Shown: positions 8,997-19,111, numbered from the stretch's first letter. The stretch is 64,000 bases of DNA from Pseudobutyrivibrio sp. OR37 (GCF_900113655.1 NZ_FOQF01000021.1:1-64000); one strand, 5' to 3'. A program made the numbers and translations. Notes: generated from the sequence alone by a model not told the origin.

Positions 8997-10256
8997 CTAA
9001 TTCATCAGATTGCTGATGAGGTCTGAAATTGTGGATAAATAATCGACTTCATAATCATATTTGTCTTTTATAGAGCTTCCAGCCGTTTCTTTTTCAGACG
9101 TATTCGGTCTATTTTCTGAAGTATTATTCACCTGATTTGATGTGTCTGTATTTTCTGTTTGAGGAGGATTTTCAGCCACAGATTCTGTAGATTCTCCATT
9201 ATCCGACTCCATTGCAAGGGTAATTGTTGCAGATTCAGAATTTACAACCAACGTCTTATTCCAAGATGTATAACCTTCACATTGCACTACAAGTTTGTGA
9301 GCGCCATACTGTACATTCTGTGGTTCTGTAACATCCACCTGTTTTCCATCCAAAAATACGTAAGTATCTGGCACCGTAACCAGGAATGTAAGCAGGCAGA
9401 AGGATGGACCTTCACCCTTCAATTCCTCCAAATCAATAACTGTTGTGGCGTTTCTGGCAACGGAATACTCACCCGAACCGCCCCAGCCATTGTTGGCAAC
9501 GGTAACATTATAGGTGCCTTCTGGTACCTCTATCAGCTCCTCGCCATACACGGTGGAAACAATCTTTTTTCCTATGAAAATCATACTGCCATCAAACAGG
9601 GAAGTATTAATTAATTTGAAATAGCCATGGCCGGTAGTTACTGCTATGGAAATAACTTCCTTATCCTGCCCTACAACAGTGATAATGTCATCCTCACCTA
9701 TATCCGAAGCCTGAATCTTAAGATTATCCGAATAAACCTTGGTTTTATCGGTAATCTTATAATTCTTGCCATCGATTGTGATAAGGTTCCTATCGGCCTC
9801 TAGCTTATATTTGGAAATATCGTCAAAAATCCAAACATCCCCGCTCTTTTGGACAGATGCCAATGCGCCGGATGCTGGTAGAAAATCGCCGATGGTAACT
9901 ACTGTGCCATTTGTAAAGCTGGCCCATACGCTATTTGTGCCAAATTTGTCCAAAAAACGTGTGGTCATATTGTAGTTGTATCGTATCTGCTTATCCTCAT
10001 CCAGCGAATACAGGGAGATGGTTTCATCATTCATGTCAAGATTCTCCACGATATATAAAGAGGTATCCTTGATTTCAAGGTTTATCTCTTCATCCTGGGA
10101 ATCCTCCGAAGCTTCCGCCTTCTCCTGCTTTAATGCCGAGCCTGTATGATTGGTAACAGTGGCATTATTTGGATGAGTACAAGCTGATAGTACCAACAGC
10201 GATACAATAGATATAAGTATTAAATTGATTGTTTTTGTTGTAAAAATCCCTCTCAT
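8997..10256 (-). CDS. PEGA-domain lipoprotein
   Basis: A 419-residue secreted protein with a lipoprotein signal: hydrophobic stretch 10-25 and lipobox LSAC with lipid-modified Cys26. The middle holds beta-rich segments, and about 290-348 matches a PEGA repeat (VFLDGKQVDVTEPQNVQYGAHKL has the family pattern, here seen in part), with a weaker copy at about 210-275. The C-terminal part (350-395) is a Ser/Thr/Asn/Glu-rich linker and the last 25 residues form a possible helix. PEGA domains are common in surface proteins; binding target is unknown. Last gene of a tight proS-cca unit. Confidence 0.7.
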   Translation of the reverse strand: MRGIFTTKTINLILISIVSLLVLSACTHPNNATVTNHTGSALKQEKAEASEDSQDEEINLEIKDTSLYIVENLDMNDETISLYSLDEDKQIRYNYNMTTRFLDKFGTNSVWASFTNGTVVTIGDFLPASGALASVQKSGDVWIFDDISKYKLEADRNLITIDGKNYKITDKTKVYSDNLKIQASDIGEDDIITVVGQDKEVISIAVTTGHGYFKLINTSLFDGSMIFIGKKIVSTVYGEELIEVPEGTYNVTVANNGWGGSGEYSVARNATTVIDLEELKGEGPSFCLLTFLVTVPDTYVFLDGKQVDVTEPQNVQYGAHKLVVQCEGYTSWNKTLVVNSESATITLAMESDNGESTESVAENPPQTENTDTSNQVNNTSENRPNTSEKETAGSSIKDKYDYEVDYLSTISDLISNLMN

Positions 10257-10260
10257 AACA

Positions 10261-11586
10261 TTATTGTAGCATATCTTTTACTCGATTTAGCAAATAATCT
10301 CTCTCATTAAGCTTTGGATTATCCACAACCTCGTCAAAAAGTGCCTTTAATATCTCCCCAATTTTTTGTCCCTGTGGGACTCCCATATCCAACAAATCCT
10401 TGCCGTTTATCTTTAAATCCTTGATTTTCAGGCAATCTCCCGCTGAGATGACCTGTCTGTAAACCTGCTCAAGCTCATCTATATAAGCAAGCTTTTCTTC
10501 CCGATGATACATGCTCTGTGCCAAACAATCGGCACGTTTAACAGCAAGCAGATCATCAAAATTATCCTGACCTACCCTGATAATCATTCTTCGAACATTA
10601 CGCTCGTTTATTTCCGGCCTGTCATCATGATTCTTAACCAGATTGCAAACCCTATCGATGGTGTCATTGTCAAACTTAAGACGTCTAAGAACGGTGCGAG
10701 CCATTTCAGCCCCCTTCACAGGATGCAGCTTAAAATGGTCCTGTCCCTTTTCGTCGGTAGTCTTGCAGGCTGGCTTGGCCACATCATGAAGCAGCATGGT
10801 AAGGCGAATCGCCTTGTCTGCCGGCGAAAGGCACATAGCCTTAACGGCGTGCTCTCCAACTGTGTACATGTGATGCTTGTTGTTCTGTGGGCACTCCATC
10901 ATCACATTAAGCTCTGGGAAGAACACCTTTGAAAGACCTGTGTTATACACTTCCCTGATTCGCTCTGGATGGTCTGATGTTACAAGCTTGACCATTTCTA
11001 CCTGGATACGCTCTGCGCTGATTCTATCTAAGGTTGGCGCAAGCTTACAGATAGCCTGATAAGTAGCTGGCTCTATTTCAAAGCCCAGCTGAGCTGAAAA
11101 ACGCAAAGCTCTAAGCATACGAAGCGCATCCTCTGTGAAGCGTTCTGTAGGATTGCCTACAGCCCTGATGATGCCTGCCTCCAAATCCTCCTTGCCACCA
11201 AACAAATCCACAAGTCCGTTGCTCTCATTGTAGGCCATAGCGTTGATGGTGAAATCTCTGCGTTTAAGGTCTTCCTCCAACGAAGCTGTAAATGTGACCT
11301 CCTTAGGGTGGCGGCCATCCTCGTATTTGCCATCCACGCGATAGGTGGTAACCTCGTAACCAACGCCATGCATAAGTACAGTGACAGTACCATGCTCAAT
11401 TCCGGTATCAAAAGTTCTATCAAAAAGAGACTTTACCTGTTCTGGCAAAGCCGATGTTGTGATATCCCAATCGTGTGGAATTTTCCCTAGAATGCAGTCA
11501 CGGACACAGCCGCCTACTGCATAGGCTTCGTGTCCGTTAGATTCTAAAATATTTATTATTTTTGAAACGTCTGCTGGTAAATTCAT
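10261..11586 (-). CDS. cca: CCA-adding tRNA nucleotidyltransferase with HD domain
   Basis: A 441-residue enzyme that builds or repairs the CCA end of tRNAs. The class II nucleotidyltransferase head has GGCVRD (25-30) and the metal-binding DWD at 39-41, and the RRDFTINAMA motif is at 109-118. A neck and body follow, with an HD domain (HD at 267-268, MLLHDVAKP), as in the longer bacterial CCA enzymes. It could in principle be an A-adding or poly(A) enzyme, but a single copy in this context suggests CCA synthesis. The gene starts one base after the proS stop, so they are cotranscribed. Confidence 0.9.
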   Translation of the reverse strand: MNLPADVSKIINILESNGHEAYAVGGCVRDCILGKIPHDWDITTSALPEQVKSLFDRTFDTGIEHGTVTVLMHGVGYEVTTYRVDGKYEDGRHPKEVTFTASLEEDLKRRDFTINAMAYNESNGLVDLFGGKEDLEAGIIRAVGNPTERFTEDALRMLRALRFSAQLGFEIEPATYQAICKLAPTLDRISAERIQVEMVKLVTSDHPERIREVYNTGLSKVFFPELNVMMECPQNNKHHMYTVGEHAVKAMCLSPADKAIRLTMLLHDVAKPACKTTDEKGQDHFKLHPVKGAEMARTVLRRLKFDNDTIDRVCNLVKNHDDRPEINERNVRRMIIRVGQDNFDDLLAVKRADCLAQSMYHREEKLAYIDELEQVYRQVISAGDCLKIKDLKINGKDLLDMGVPQGQKIGEILKALFDEVVDNPKLNERDYLLNRVKDMLQ

Positions 11587-11587
11587 A

Positions 11588-13027
11588 TTAATAAGCTTTA
11601 CCCCAATATACTAATTTCTTAGCTGGCTTGCCGCAACATGCACATACATCAGAAATGTGTTCCTGATCATTGAATGGCATACAACGTGAAGTTACAGCTA
11701 AATCCTCTTTAATCTTGTTCTCGCAAGCTACATCGCCGCACCACATTGCACGAATGAAGCCTGGCTTGTTGTTAGCGATTTCTGTGAACTCAGCGTAGTT
11801 GTGAGCATCCCAGATATGGCTATCGCGGTGAGCCTTTGCTCTTTCAAACATATCCTTCTGGATAGTCTCAAGAAGCTCTGCTACCTTTGTCTCTACCTGA
11901 TCAAGTGGGCACTCGATTTTCTCACGTGTATCACGGCGAACAAGTACGCACTTGCCTGCCTCGATATCCTTTGGTCCAAGCTCTACACGAACAGGGATAC
12001 CGCGCATCTCTGCCTCAGAGAACTTCCAACCTGGTGACTTGTCTGAATCATCAAGCTTAGCACGCATTGTCTTACCAAGGCGTTCACAAACCTCGCCTGC
12101 CTTCTCAAGTACGCCTTCCTTCTTCTGCTGAATAGGAATAACTACTACCTGTGTAGGTGCGATACGTGGTGGAAGTACAAGACCTGAATCATCACCATGT
12201 ACCATAATAATAGCACCGATAAGACGTGTGGTCATGCCCCAAGATGTCTGGTGAACATACTGAAGCTGATTGTTCTTATCTGTGTACTGAATACCAAATG
12301 GCTTAGAGAAGTTCTGTCCAAAGTTGTGTGATGTACCAGACTGTAAAGCCTTACCATCATGCATGAGTGCTTCGATTGTGTATGTAGCCTCTGCTCCGGC
12401 GAACTTTTCCTTATCTGTCTTCTGTCCACGAACTACTGGCATAGCAAGTACTTCTTCGCAGAAATCTGCATAAAGATTGAGCATCTGCACTGTACGTGCC
12501 TCTGCTTCCTCTGCTGTAGCATGAGCTGTGTGACCTTCCTGCCATAAGAACTCACGTGAGCGAAGGAATGGACGTGTTTCTTTCTCCCAACGAACTACTG
12601 AGCACCACTGGTTGTAAACCTTTGGTAAATCTCTGTGAGAGTGAATAATATCTTTATAGAAATCACAGAAAAGAGTCTCAGATGTAGGACGAACGCAAAG
12701 GCGCTCCTGAAGCGGGTTAAGACCACCATGTGTAACCCATGCTACTTCTGGTGCAAATCCCTCAACATGATCCTTCTCAACCTGAAGAAGACTCTCAGGA
12801 ATGAACATCGGCATGTACACGTTCTGTACTCCTGTTTCTTTGAATCTTCTGTCTAACTCGTGCTGGATGTTTTCCCAAATAGCATAACCATCGGGCTTGA
12901 TAATCATGCATCCTTTTACTGATGAATATGCAATCAAATCAGCCTTAACAACAACATCGGTATACCATTGTGCGAAATCCTCTGACATAGAGGTAATCGC
13001 TTCTACCAGCTTTTTTTCCTGTGCCAT
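11588..13027 (-). CDS. proS: Prolyl-tRNA synthetase (archaeal/clostridial short type)
   Basis: A class II aminoacyl-tRNA synthetase charging tRNA-Pro. Motif 2 region ([20 protein letters not shown]) and the [12 protein letters not shown] block are clear, and the cysteine-rich C-terminal zinc-type tail (CACCGK...VYWGKAY) marks the archaeal/eukaryote-like ProRS. The bacterial INS editing domain is absent, so mischarged alanine would need a separate editing protein. The ATG at 13027 follows AAGGAG at good spacing; a longer frame starting 24 bases upstream lacks one. It heads the proS-cca-PEGA unit. Confidence 0.94.
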   Translation of the reverse strand: MAQEKKLVEAITSMSEDFAQWYTDVVVKADLIAYSSVKGCMIIKPDGYAIWENIQHELDRRFKETGVQNVYMPMFIPESLLQVEKDHVEGFAPEVAWVTHGGLNPLQERLCVRPTSETLFCDFYKDIIHSHRDLPKVYNQWCSVVRWEKETRPFLRSREFLWQEGHTAHATAEEAEARTVQMLNLYADFCEEVLAMPVVRGQKTDKEKFAGAEATYTIEALMHDGKALQSGTSHNFGQNFSKPFGIQYTDKNNQLQYVHQTSWGMTTRLIGAIIMVHGDDSGLVLPPRIAPTQVVVIPIQQKKEGVLEKAGEVCERLGKTMRAKLDDSDKSPGWKFSEAEMRGIPVRVELGPKDIEAGKCVLVRRDTREKIECPLDQVETKVAELLETIQKDMFERAKAHRDSHIWDAHNYAEFTEIANNKPGFIRAMWCGDVACENKIKEDLAVTSRCMPFNDQEHISDVCACCGKPAKKLVYWGKAY

Positions 13028-13095
13028 TTTAATCTCCTTATCTATTTTCAAAATATACTAACTACAGTTAGCTCTCCCATTTTAATACAAATAAC

Positions 13096-13129
13096 AAAAC
13101 AAGTCCACCCCTTCATAGAGGTGGACTTG
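13096..13129 (-). terminator. Intrinsic terminator after the EAL gene
   Basis: CAAGTCCACC (13100-13109) pairs with GGTGGACTTG (13120-13129). On the minus strand it is followed by TTTTGTTATTTG. It lies just after the EAL-protein stop and upstream of proS. Confidence 0.8.
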
Positions 13130-13132
13130 CTA

Positions 13133-15421
13133 TTATTTCAGATATAATTCTTCAAAACGTTTAACTGGCAGTGGCCTGTCGAAATAGTAGCCCTGGAGAT
13201 AATCTGCCCCAGTGCCTGTCAGATACTCTACCTGCTCTAAGGTCTCAACTCCCTCGATAATTACAAGCATATCAAGAGCTTTAGCCAGGCTGATGATTGT
13301 ATTAACAATCTTTCGGCCCTTCTTAGCGTTTCTATCCATCGAAAGAAATGCCATATCCATCTTCAAGATATCTGCTGGCACCTCTTTAAGCATGTTAAGA
13401 GATGAATAGCCGCTTCCGAAATCATCTATCTCAATTAGGAAGCCGTAGCTCTTCAATGAATTAAGGATTTCAATCTGGCGCTCCTTTTCATTCATGAAGA
13501 CTGATTCGGTAATCTCAAGCTTTAATCGTTTTGGATCGATTCTATATTTTTCAACAAGGCCAACAAGAGTCTCATATAAATCTATATAGTAGAAATCCTT
13601 GACGGATATATTCACTGAAAGAGATAAATCAGTCTCTCCAAAGGAGGTCCAGTATGCAATACGCTTAACTGCCTGCTCCCAAATGTATATATCAAGCTTG
13701 TATATATAGCCTGTCTTTTCAAGAAGCGGAACAAATGATGCCGGCGCGATGATTCCTCTATCTGGATGAATCCAGCGGACAAGGGCTTCTGCAATAACAA
13801 CCTTTTTATCCATATTTACAACAGGCTGTAGGAACATTGCGAACTGGCCTGTCTGTAAAGCCTCTTCAAATTCAGCGATAATCTTTTGCTCGGTAAGATA
13901 CTCGTGGCGAAGCATATCGCCATAGTATGCAATGGAATTCTTAAAGCTGTCTTTGATTGAATCGATTGCAAGGAATGCACCGTCAACCATTGATATAACA
14001 GGGGCTTCCCTATCAAAGATATCATAAACGCCTACAAGAATAACCATTCTATAATGAGCATTGCTTAGATAGTTACTTACCTTATTCATGCCCGTCATGA
14101 AAAGCTCTTCAGTATATCTTCTCTTTGGCATCAATACCGCAAATCTATCAGCCTCCAGCCTTGCAAATGTTGATCCTGGCTGAATCTTTTCTCTGATTGT
14201 GTCTGCACATCGAATCAAAAGATTATCAGCCTCTTCTTGTCCGAATATATCATTTACAAGCTTAAAGCCCTTGATATTACAGCAAACCATGATGTACTCA
14301 ACACCCACATTTTTATGAAGAAGCTCCCTAACCTCTTCGAAAAATGCTTCTCTGTTTAGAGCACCGGTAAGACTATCGTGACTACTACGATATTTTTCCT
14401 CTTCATAGGCTATAAAATCACCTGTAACATCATAGAAGGAAAAATAACAGCCGCAATAATAACCGCGTTTATCGTAAATCTTGTTGAAGTGAACATCGTA
14501 CCTGTATTCATCTCCATTTAGATTGTAAAGTTCATTAAAGCTGGTGTTTGAAATGGAATTGGCATCTCTTCCCTCTTTCCACTTCCTAAATCGTTCCTCA
14601 TATACACGCTTGTCACCTGTAGGCGAAAACATTCTATTTGCAAACTGATTTGAATAGATGCAATTATCATTTTCGTCGAAGGAAATAAGAGCGCAATCCA
14701 TTCTTTCGGTGATGGTTGTAAGCATGTATTCCACGAAAGTCTTTGGATTGTAAAGCAACGAATAATAACCAACAAAAACCGCGCCAACCGCATAAAAGCA
14801 AATTGAAACATCCACTGGAAAATCAAAAAACAGATACAATACGTTCAGGAAAATAATTCCCAGAAACATAATCAGTACAGATGAATACCTGCTTCGGTGA
14901 AATCCGCTGGTTAGAATGGTTTTCTTTAGAAAGATTACCATTATCATGGCCACCATGATGTAGCAAAATACCAAGTGGACATAGTAATAATCATTCAAAT
15001 GAAATGAGTAAAACCATTCATTATGATTTAAGTGCTTAATATCGAGCCAAAAAGCATGGTGCCATTTCATATTAGTAAACAAGCTAATGTTGTCAAAAGC
15101 AGCTATCGTGGTGGTAAACACTGGAGATGCATAGGTTTCCTGCCATATTTTGGTGTATTGTCTTGCGTAAAACAAGAAACTTATCAATATCCAATCTATA
15201 CCCGCAAAATATATAATGTATCCATACTCGGCCTGCCGGATATTATGAGTAGCAATAGCATAGGTATACCCCAGACAAGTTATGATTGCCACTACAAACA
15301 ACTGAATAATAGCTATGCTCAGCTTACTATTTTTAATTTTATGCTGCGTTCCGATATAAACTGCACATGCCAATAAGATAAATGCAGTAATCATGAACAG
15401 TAGAATATAAAACCTAATCAA
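13133..15421 (-). CDS. Membrane GGDEF-EAL protein, probable c-di-GMP phosphodiesterase
   Basis: A 762-residue signalling protein. Residues 1-225 contain about seven membrane segments like the 7TM histidine-kinase sensor module, then a PAS-like region (about 230-340), a GGDEF domain (about 345-500) and an EAL domain (about 510-762). The GGDEF signature is replaced by LEADR (422-426), so cyclase activity is unlikely. The EAL site is intact: EALVR (545-549), NIS, LEITES and DDFGSGYSSL (666-675). It should therefore degrade c-di-GMP in response to a membrane or extracellular cue. The start is TTG behind AGGGGG. c-di-GMP turnover fits the flagellar and surface-glycan genes nearby. Confidence 0.87.
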   Translation of the reverse strand: MIRFYILLFMITAFILLACAVYIGTQHKIKNSKLSIAIIQLFVVAIITCLGYTYAIATHNIRQAEYGYIIYFAGIDWILISFLFYARQYTKIWQETYASPVFTTTIAAFDNISLFTNMKWHHAFWLDIKHLNHNEWFYSFHLNDYYYVHLVFCYIMVAMIMVIFLKKTILTSGFHRSRYSSVLIMFLGIIFLNVLYLFFDFPVDVSICFYAVGAVFVGYYSLLYNPKTFVEYMLTTITERMDCALISFDENDNCIYSNQFANRMFSPTGDKRVYEERFRKWKEGRDANSISNTSFNELYNLNGDEYRYDVHFNKIYDKRGYYCGCYFSFYDVTGDFIAYEEEKYRSSHDSLTGALNREAFFEEVRELLHKNVGVEYIMVCCNIKGFKLVNDIFGQEEADNLLIRCADTIREKIQPGSTFARLEADRFAVLMPKRRYTEELFMTGMNKVSNYLSNAHYRMVILVGVYDIFDREAPVISMVDGAFLAIDSIKDSFKNSIAYYGDMLRHEYLTEQKIIAEFEEALQTGQFAMFLQPVVNMDKKVVIAEALVRWIHPDRGIIAPASFVPLLEKTGYIYKLDIYIWEQAVKRIAYWTSFGETDLSLSVNISVKDFYYIDLYETLVGLVEKYRIDPKRLKLEITESVFMNEKERQIEILNSLKSYGFLIEIDDFGSGYSSLNMLKEVPADILKMDMAFLSMDRNAKKGRKIVNTIISLAKALDMLVIIEGVETLEQVEYLTGTGADYLQGYYFDRPLPVKRFEELYLK

Positions 15422-15437
15422 AAGATGCCCCCTTAAT

Positions 15438-16094
15438 TTATCCAGCTATTCTACTGTCTACAAAATCTTCTCCCTTAGGCTTGATATCAAATCCCATTCT
15501 TTCCCCCGTGACAGGATGATTAAAGCCAATATAATGCGAACAAAGAGCAAGATTATGTCCCGTAGAAACTCCACCGTATTTAACATCTCCGATAATAGGC
15601 GCAGTACGGCTAGCTAGTTGGATTCTAATCTGATGATGTCTTCCTGTGTAAAGGTCTATATCTAAGAGCTTTCTATCGTCCCATTCCTCCACAACTCTAT
15701 ATCTAAGGACCGCCTTCTTTGCACGTGGGTCAGACTCCTTAACCACCTTAGATAAGTTTGTTCTGTTATCCTTTACGAGGAAATCAGTCAGCTCACCTTC
15801 ATTTGGAAATGCCTCTCTGCTGATAATAGCATAATATTTCTTTTTAAAGGTGTGCTCTGTAATCTGTTTTGTCAGCTTGTTTGCTGCATCAGCTGTTTTG
15901 GCGAATACCATAACACCTTCAACTGGCTGGTCCAGTCTATGTACCACGTGTGCTGTAGGCTTTTCATTTTTTGATGCAAGATAGTTGTTCACAAGGCTCA
16001 ACATATCCTGCTCGCCAATATTTTTTGTCTGAGTTGCAACGCCTGCTGGCTTGTAGCATACAATGATGCTTTCATCTTCAAATAATACGTCCAT
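15438..16094 (-). CDS. Short RluA-family pseudouridine synthase
   Basis: A 218-residue pseudouridine synthase lacking an S4 domain. The catalytic motif HRLDQPVEG holds Asp55, and GRHHQIRIQL and IGDVKYGG are also family hallmarks. The short form resembles YhcT/TruC-like enzymes, but the RNA target cannot be told. It is distinct from the S4-containing paralogue at 324-1265. The ATG has GGGGAGGG upstream. It ends upstream of the EAL gene by only 16 bases and probably shares a transcript. Confidence 0.87.
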   Translation of the reverse strand: MDVLFEDESIIVCYKPAGVATQTKNIGEQDMLSLVNNYLASKNEKPTAHVVHRLDQPVEGVMVFAKTADAANKLTKQITEHTFKKKYYAIISREAFPNEGELTDFLVKDNRTNLSKVVKESDPRAKKAVLRYRVVEEWDDRKLLDIDLYTGRHHQIRIQLASRTAPIIGDVKYGGVSTGHNLALCSHYIGFNHPVTGERMGFDIKPKGEDFVDSRIAG

Positions 16095-16236
16095 AATTAT
16101 TACCCTCCCCTAAAAGGTATATATGTATATTATAACTAAATTACGCCTAGCTTGCTAGAGTAATTCATTAGATAGTGGAGGAGGGGGTTCTGTCACAGAG
16201 ATTCCCGCGAAGCCTTTAGTTTCGTTGGTTTCCAAA

Positions 16237-16267
16237 ATAAAAAACCTACAGACAGTTTATCTGTAGG
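16237..16267 (-). terminator. Intrinsic terminator after the SGNH gene
   Basis: CCTACAGA (16245-16252) pairs with TCTGTAGG (16260-16267); on the minus strand the stem is followed by TTTTTTATTTTGG. It ends the SGNH hydrolase transcript. Confidence 0.82.
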
Positions 16268-16293
16268 CTTTTACTTCTATATAACATTTTTGA

Positions 16294-17052
16294 TTATTTA
16301 ATACTTTCCAAAATCCTATCTGTAATACACTGGTAAGTTAAATCATTTGGGTGGATTGCCACAGGTGGAAAATCTATTTTGTGGAGCTTTCCATCATCGC
16401 CATAAACTTTATCGCCTACAAATGACTGATATTTTTTGTTTGTACGGATGTCTGAGATGTCTATATATGTGCAATTCTGTCGGGTTGCAACATTAATCTT
16501 CATAGCATCGCGGCCAGGGTATACCCAAAAATCGCCAACGAGCACAATCTTTGCATTAGGTTGTTTAGCCTTAACATATTGAACCAGTTGTTCGTAGTCT
16601 GCTTCAAATGTTGCTGTGCTCTTTGCATTTTCCCCAAGTTGAATAACCACCAGGTCATAATCATTTTCCAAAATGCCATCTATCTTTGGAAGAGCTATGC
16701 CGCGGACATTTTTTCTTTCCCATACTGAATAAGAAATAATATCATAATCAACTGCGTTGTATGTCTCTTTTAGTCCTGCAACAACTTTATGAACATAATC
16801 ATTTTCTGCAGTAGAAGCTGCCATTCCCCAACTGCCCCACCAATAATCACACACAGGATGCCATGTGATAGAGTTTCCTATAAACAGTGCAGAATAATCT
16901 GCATTTTCCACTTCATTCTCTTGATATAAAAAGAAATCATACGCTTCATTTGGTACATAAGTAGAAGCATCCGCCTTAATAGATGTAGTTCCTACTGTTG
17001 CTAGAATAGCTAACGCCATTACGGCTCTCATAACCTTTTTATTCATTTCCAT
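16294..17052 (-). CDS. Secreted SGNH-hydrolase-like protein
   Basis: A 252-residue protein with a cleavable signal peptide (MNKKVMRAVMALAILATVG, cut probably after KADA near residue 29). SGNH blocks are present: FIGNSIT with Ser61 (block I), QLGEN with Asn142 (block III) and IHPND with His234 (block V). The usual Asp three residues before the His is Val231 here, so it may use a Ser-His dyad or be a variant. Such enzymes are esterases acting on acylated glycans or lipids; substrate is unknown. Start could be either of two ATGs two codons apart. It is transcribed alone. Confidence 0.75.
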   Translation of the reverse strand: MEMNKKVMRAVMALAILATVGTTSIKADASTYVPNEAYDFFLYQENEVENADYSALFIGNSITWHPVCDYWWGSWGMAASTAENDYVHKVVAGLKETYNAVDYDIISYSVWERKNVRGIALPKIDGILENDYDLVVIQLGENAKSTATFEADYEQLVQYVKAKQPNAKIVLVGDFWVYPGRDAMKINVATRQNCTYIDISDIRTNKKYQSFVGDKVYGDDGKLHKIDFPPVAIHPNDLTYQCITDRILESIK

Positions 17053-17233
17053 TGCCTAATAGTTATATTTCCCTGACACATCCTTGTAAAACAAGGTTAA
17101 TATAACATTTCCTTTCAAACGTTATCATACTCCCACTTCAATCAAGATGTCAATCATCTATAACATGAATAATTTGTGATATCAATCATTTGTGTGTATT
17201 ATCATCTAATTTTTTCTAACATCTAAAAAAGGC

Positions 17234-17265
17234 AAAAAAATCCCCTCAGTATCAAACTGAAGGGA
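17234..17265 (-). terminator. Intrinsic terminator after the two-component genes
   Basis: TCCCCTCAGT (17241-17250) pairs with ACTGAAGGGA (17256-17265), with one wobble pair. On the minus strand the stem is followed by TTTTTTTGCC. It closes the response regulator transcript. Confidence 0.85.
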
Positions 17266-17274
17266 ATGTAAACA

Positions 17275-17964
17275 TTATACTTTGAAGCGGTAGCCTACGC
17301 CCCAAATAGTTTCTATGTATTGAGGCTTCGATGTGTTTAGCTCAATCTTCTCACGAATCTTATTTACGTGCACTGTTACTGTGGAGATGTCTCCGATAGA
17401 TTCCTCTCCCCAAAGAGTTTCAAAAAGCTGCTCCTTAGAGTAGATTACGTTAGGATTCTCTGCCAGGAATGTGAGTAAATCAAATTCCTTTGCGGTGAAA
17501 ATCTTTTCTTCACCGTTAATCCATACGCGACGGCTGGCCTTGTCGATTCTAAGGCCACGGATGCTGATTTCGTTCTTTTGGATTGCAGGAGACTGAACCA
17601 GTCTTTCATATCTGGCCAGATGTGCCTTTACGCGGGCAACAAGCTCACTTGGCGAAAATGGCTTGGTGATGTAATCATCTGCCCCAAGGCCAAGGCCCCT
17701 GATTTTATCGATTTCTTCCTTCTTGGCTGTAACCATAAGGATAGGAACATTTTTCACCTCACGGATGCGCTTGCAAAGCTCAAAGCCGTCTATTCCAGGA
17801 AGCATTAAATCCAGGATATACATGTCGTAGTTTCCAGCTAAAGCCTTCTGTAGGCCCTTCTCGCCGTCTGCCTCTATATCCACCTCAAAATTTGAAAGCT
17901 CTAAGTAATCCTTCTCAAGCTCTGCAATTGCTTCCTCATCTTCGATGATTAATATCCTACTCAT
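17275..17964 (-). CDS. OmpR-family response regulator
   Basis: A 229-residue DNA-binding regulator. The receiver domain (1-115) has acidic pocket EDE near residue 8, phospho-acceptor Asp52 in ILDLMLPG, and the conserved Lys in ITKPFSP. A winged-helix domain follows (about 130-228) ending in TIWGVGYRF, typical of OmpR/PhoB members. It overlaps the 3' end of its partner kinase gene by eight bases, and its GAGGAGG ribosome binding site lies in the kinase's last codons. The target genes are not visible from sequence. Confidence 0.93.
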   Translation of the reverse strand: MSRILIIEDEEAIAELEKDYLELSNFEVDIEADGEKGLQKALAGNYDMYILDLMLPGIDGFELCKRIREVKNVPILMVTAKKEEIDKIRGLGLGADDYITKPFSPSELVARVKAHLARYERLVQSPAIQKNEISIRGLRIDKASRRVWINGEEKIFTAKEFDLLTFLAENPNVIYSKEQLFETLWGEESIGDISTVTVHVNKIREKIELNTSKPQYIETIWGVGYRFKV

Positions 17965-19111
17965 TTACGACCTCCTCATTTTCAATGAATTTTCTAATAA
18001 CGAAATACATGGTTGTGCCTTCGTTTTCCTTGCTGGTAACCCAAATCTTACCACCGTGGTCCTCTATGATTTTCTTTACTATTGAAAGACCAATCCCGCT
18101 ACCGCCTGCTGCAGAATTGCGGGAAGTGTCGGCACGGTAAAATCTATCAAAAACATATGGCAGGTCATGGGTTGCAATGCCCTTGCCATTATCTGAAATC
18201 TCTATCTGAACAAAATCGCCTACATCCTTAAGAACTATGCCAACGCGGGATGCCACATCAGCTCTCATGTATTTAACTGAATTGCTGACGATGTTGTGGA
18301 TGATACGCCCAAGCTGCTCTGGGTCTGCGATTATCAGCACGTCAGGGTCTACAAAATTGGCATAATCAAGTCTAATGTGCTGATTTTCCAAATCCATTCC
18401 CAATTCTTCGATACAATCCTCAAAGTATGCGTGAAGATTTAGCTTCTGGAAATTGTATGGGATTTTGTTGGTGTCAATGTTGGAATACAGTGTAAGCTCG
18501 TTGATGAGAGTGTTCATCTCTGCCGCCTTGTTGTATATGGTGCGGATGTATTTTTCCTGTTTTTCTGGTGTATCCGCCACTCCATCAAGCATGCCTTCTG
18601 CATAACCCTTTATGGCTGTGATTGGAGTCTTAAGGTCATGGGCGATGTTTGAAATCAGCGCTCGCTGTTCGGCCTCATCCTCTAATCTGTCCTTGGCATT
18701 ATTCTTAAGACGGATTCGCATATCTTCAAAAGCATTACATAGTTCGCTCATCTCGTCTTTGCCTGTTGATGCCACGCTGAAATCCAGATTGCCCTCTTTG
18801 ATATTGTTAGCAGCTGCCTTAAGAAGCTTCAGCTGTGGGGCAATACCTCTATAAATCCATACAACCATGATGATTGCAGTCAATATCAAGATAACAAACT
18901 CTGCCACGCAAAAATTCAACACCAGCTGGTCAAACTTTCCCGCCTCATCCATGTAGTTTTTCACTGAATTGATGATTTCGTTGGTAAGTATTTGTTCCTC
19001 TGTGGCTTCCTTTACGATACCCTTTAATCCAAGCATAAGAGAACTAAAGATAGCTACGGGGACTATTGTGATTATTAAGAATGATATTATAAGTCGGTTT
19101 TTTAGTTTCAT
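17957..19111 (-). CDS. Sensor histidine kinase
   Basis: A 384-residue membrane kinase partner of the regulator downstream. It has two membrane helices (about 8-28 and 66-88) around a short extracellular loop, a HAMP domain (about 88-140), a dimerisation domain with phospho-acceptor His158 in NIAHDLKTPI, and an HATPase with N, G1 (ISDNGKGI) and G2 (GGSGIGLSIVKKI) boxes. I place the start at MKLKNRL (19111). The longer open frame upstream is just translation of dispersed repeat copy C. The Shine-Dalgarno (GAGGTG) comes from that repeat. The stimulus is unknown. Confidence 0.9.
   Translation of the reverse strand: MKLKNRLIISFLIITIVPVAIFSSLMLGLKGIVKEATEEQILTNEIINSVKNYMDEAGKFDQLVLNFCVAEFVILILTAIIMVVWIYRGIAPQLKLLKAAANNIKEGNLDFSVASTGKDEMSELCNAFEDMRIRLKNNAKDRLEDEAEQRALISNIAHDLKTPITAIKGYAEGMLDGVADTPEKQEKYIRTIYNKAAEMNTLINELTLYSNIDTNKIPYNFQKLNLHAYFEDCIEELGMDLENQHIRLDYANFVDPDVLIIADPEQLGRIIHNIVSNSVKYMRADVASRVGIVLKDVGDFVQIEISDNGKGIATHDLPYVFDRFYRADTSRNSAAGGSGIGLSIVKKIIEDHGGKIWVTSKENEGTTMYFVIRKFIENEEVVNE

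Noticed and set aside
10504-10932. 142-codon open frame antisense to cca
   Set aside because: No ribosome binding site and fully inside a conserved gene.
16095-16236. Possible degenerate extra repeat copy (GGAGGAGGGGG ... TCTGTCACAGA)
   Set aside because: It does not keep the CCTCATCC end or the second hairpin, so it cannot be assigned to the family.
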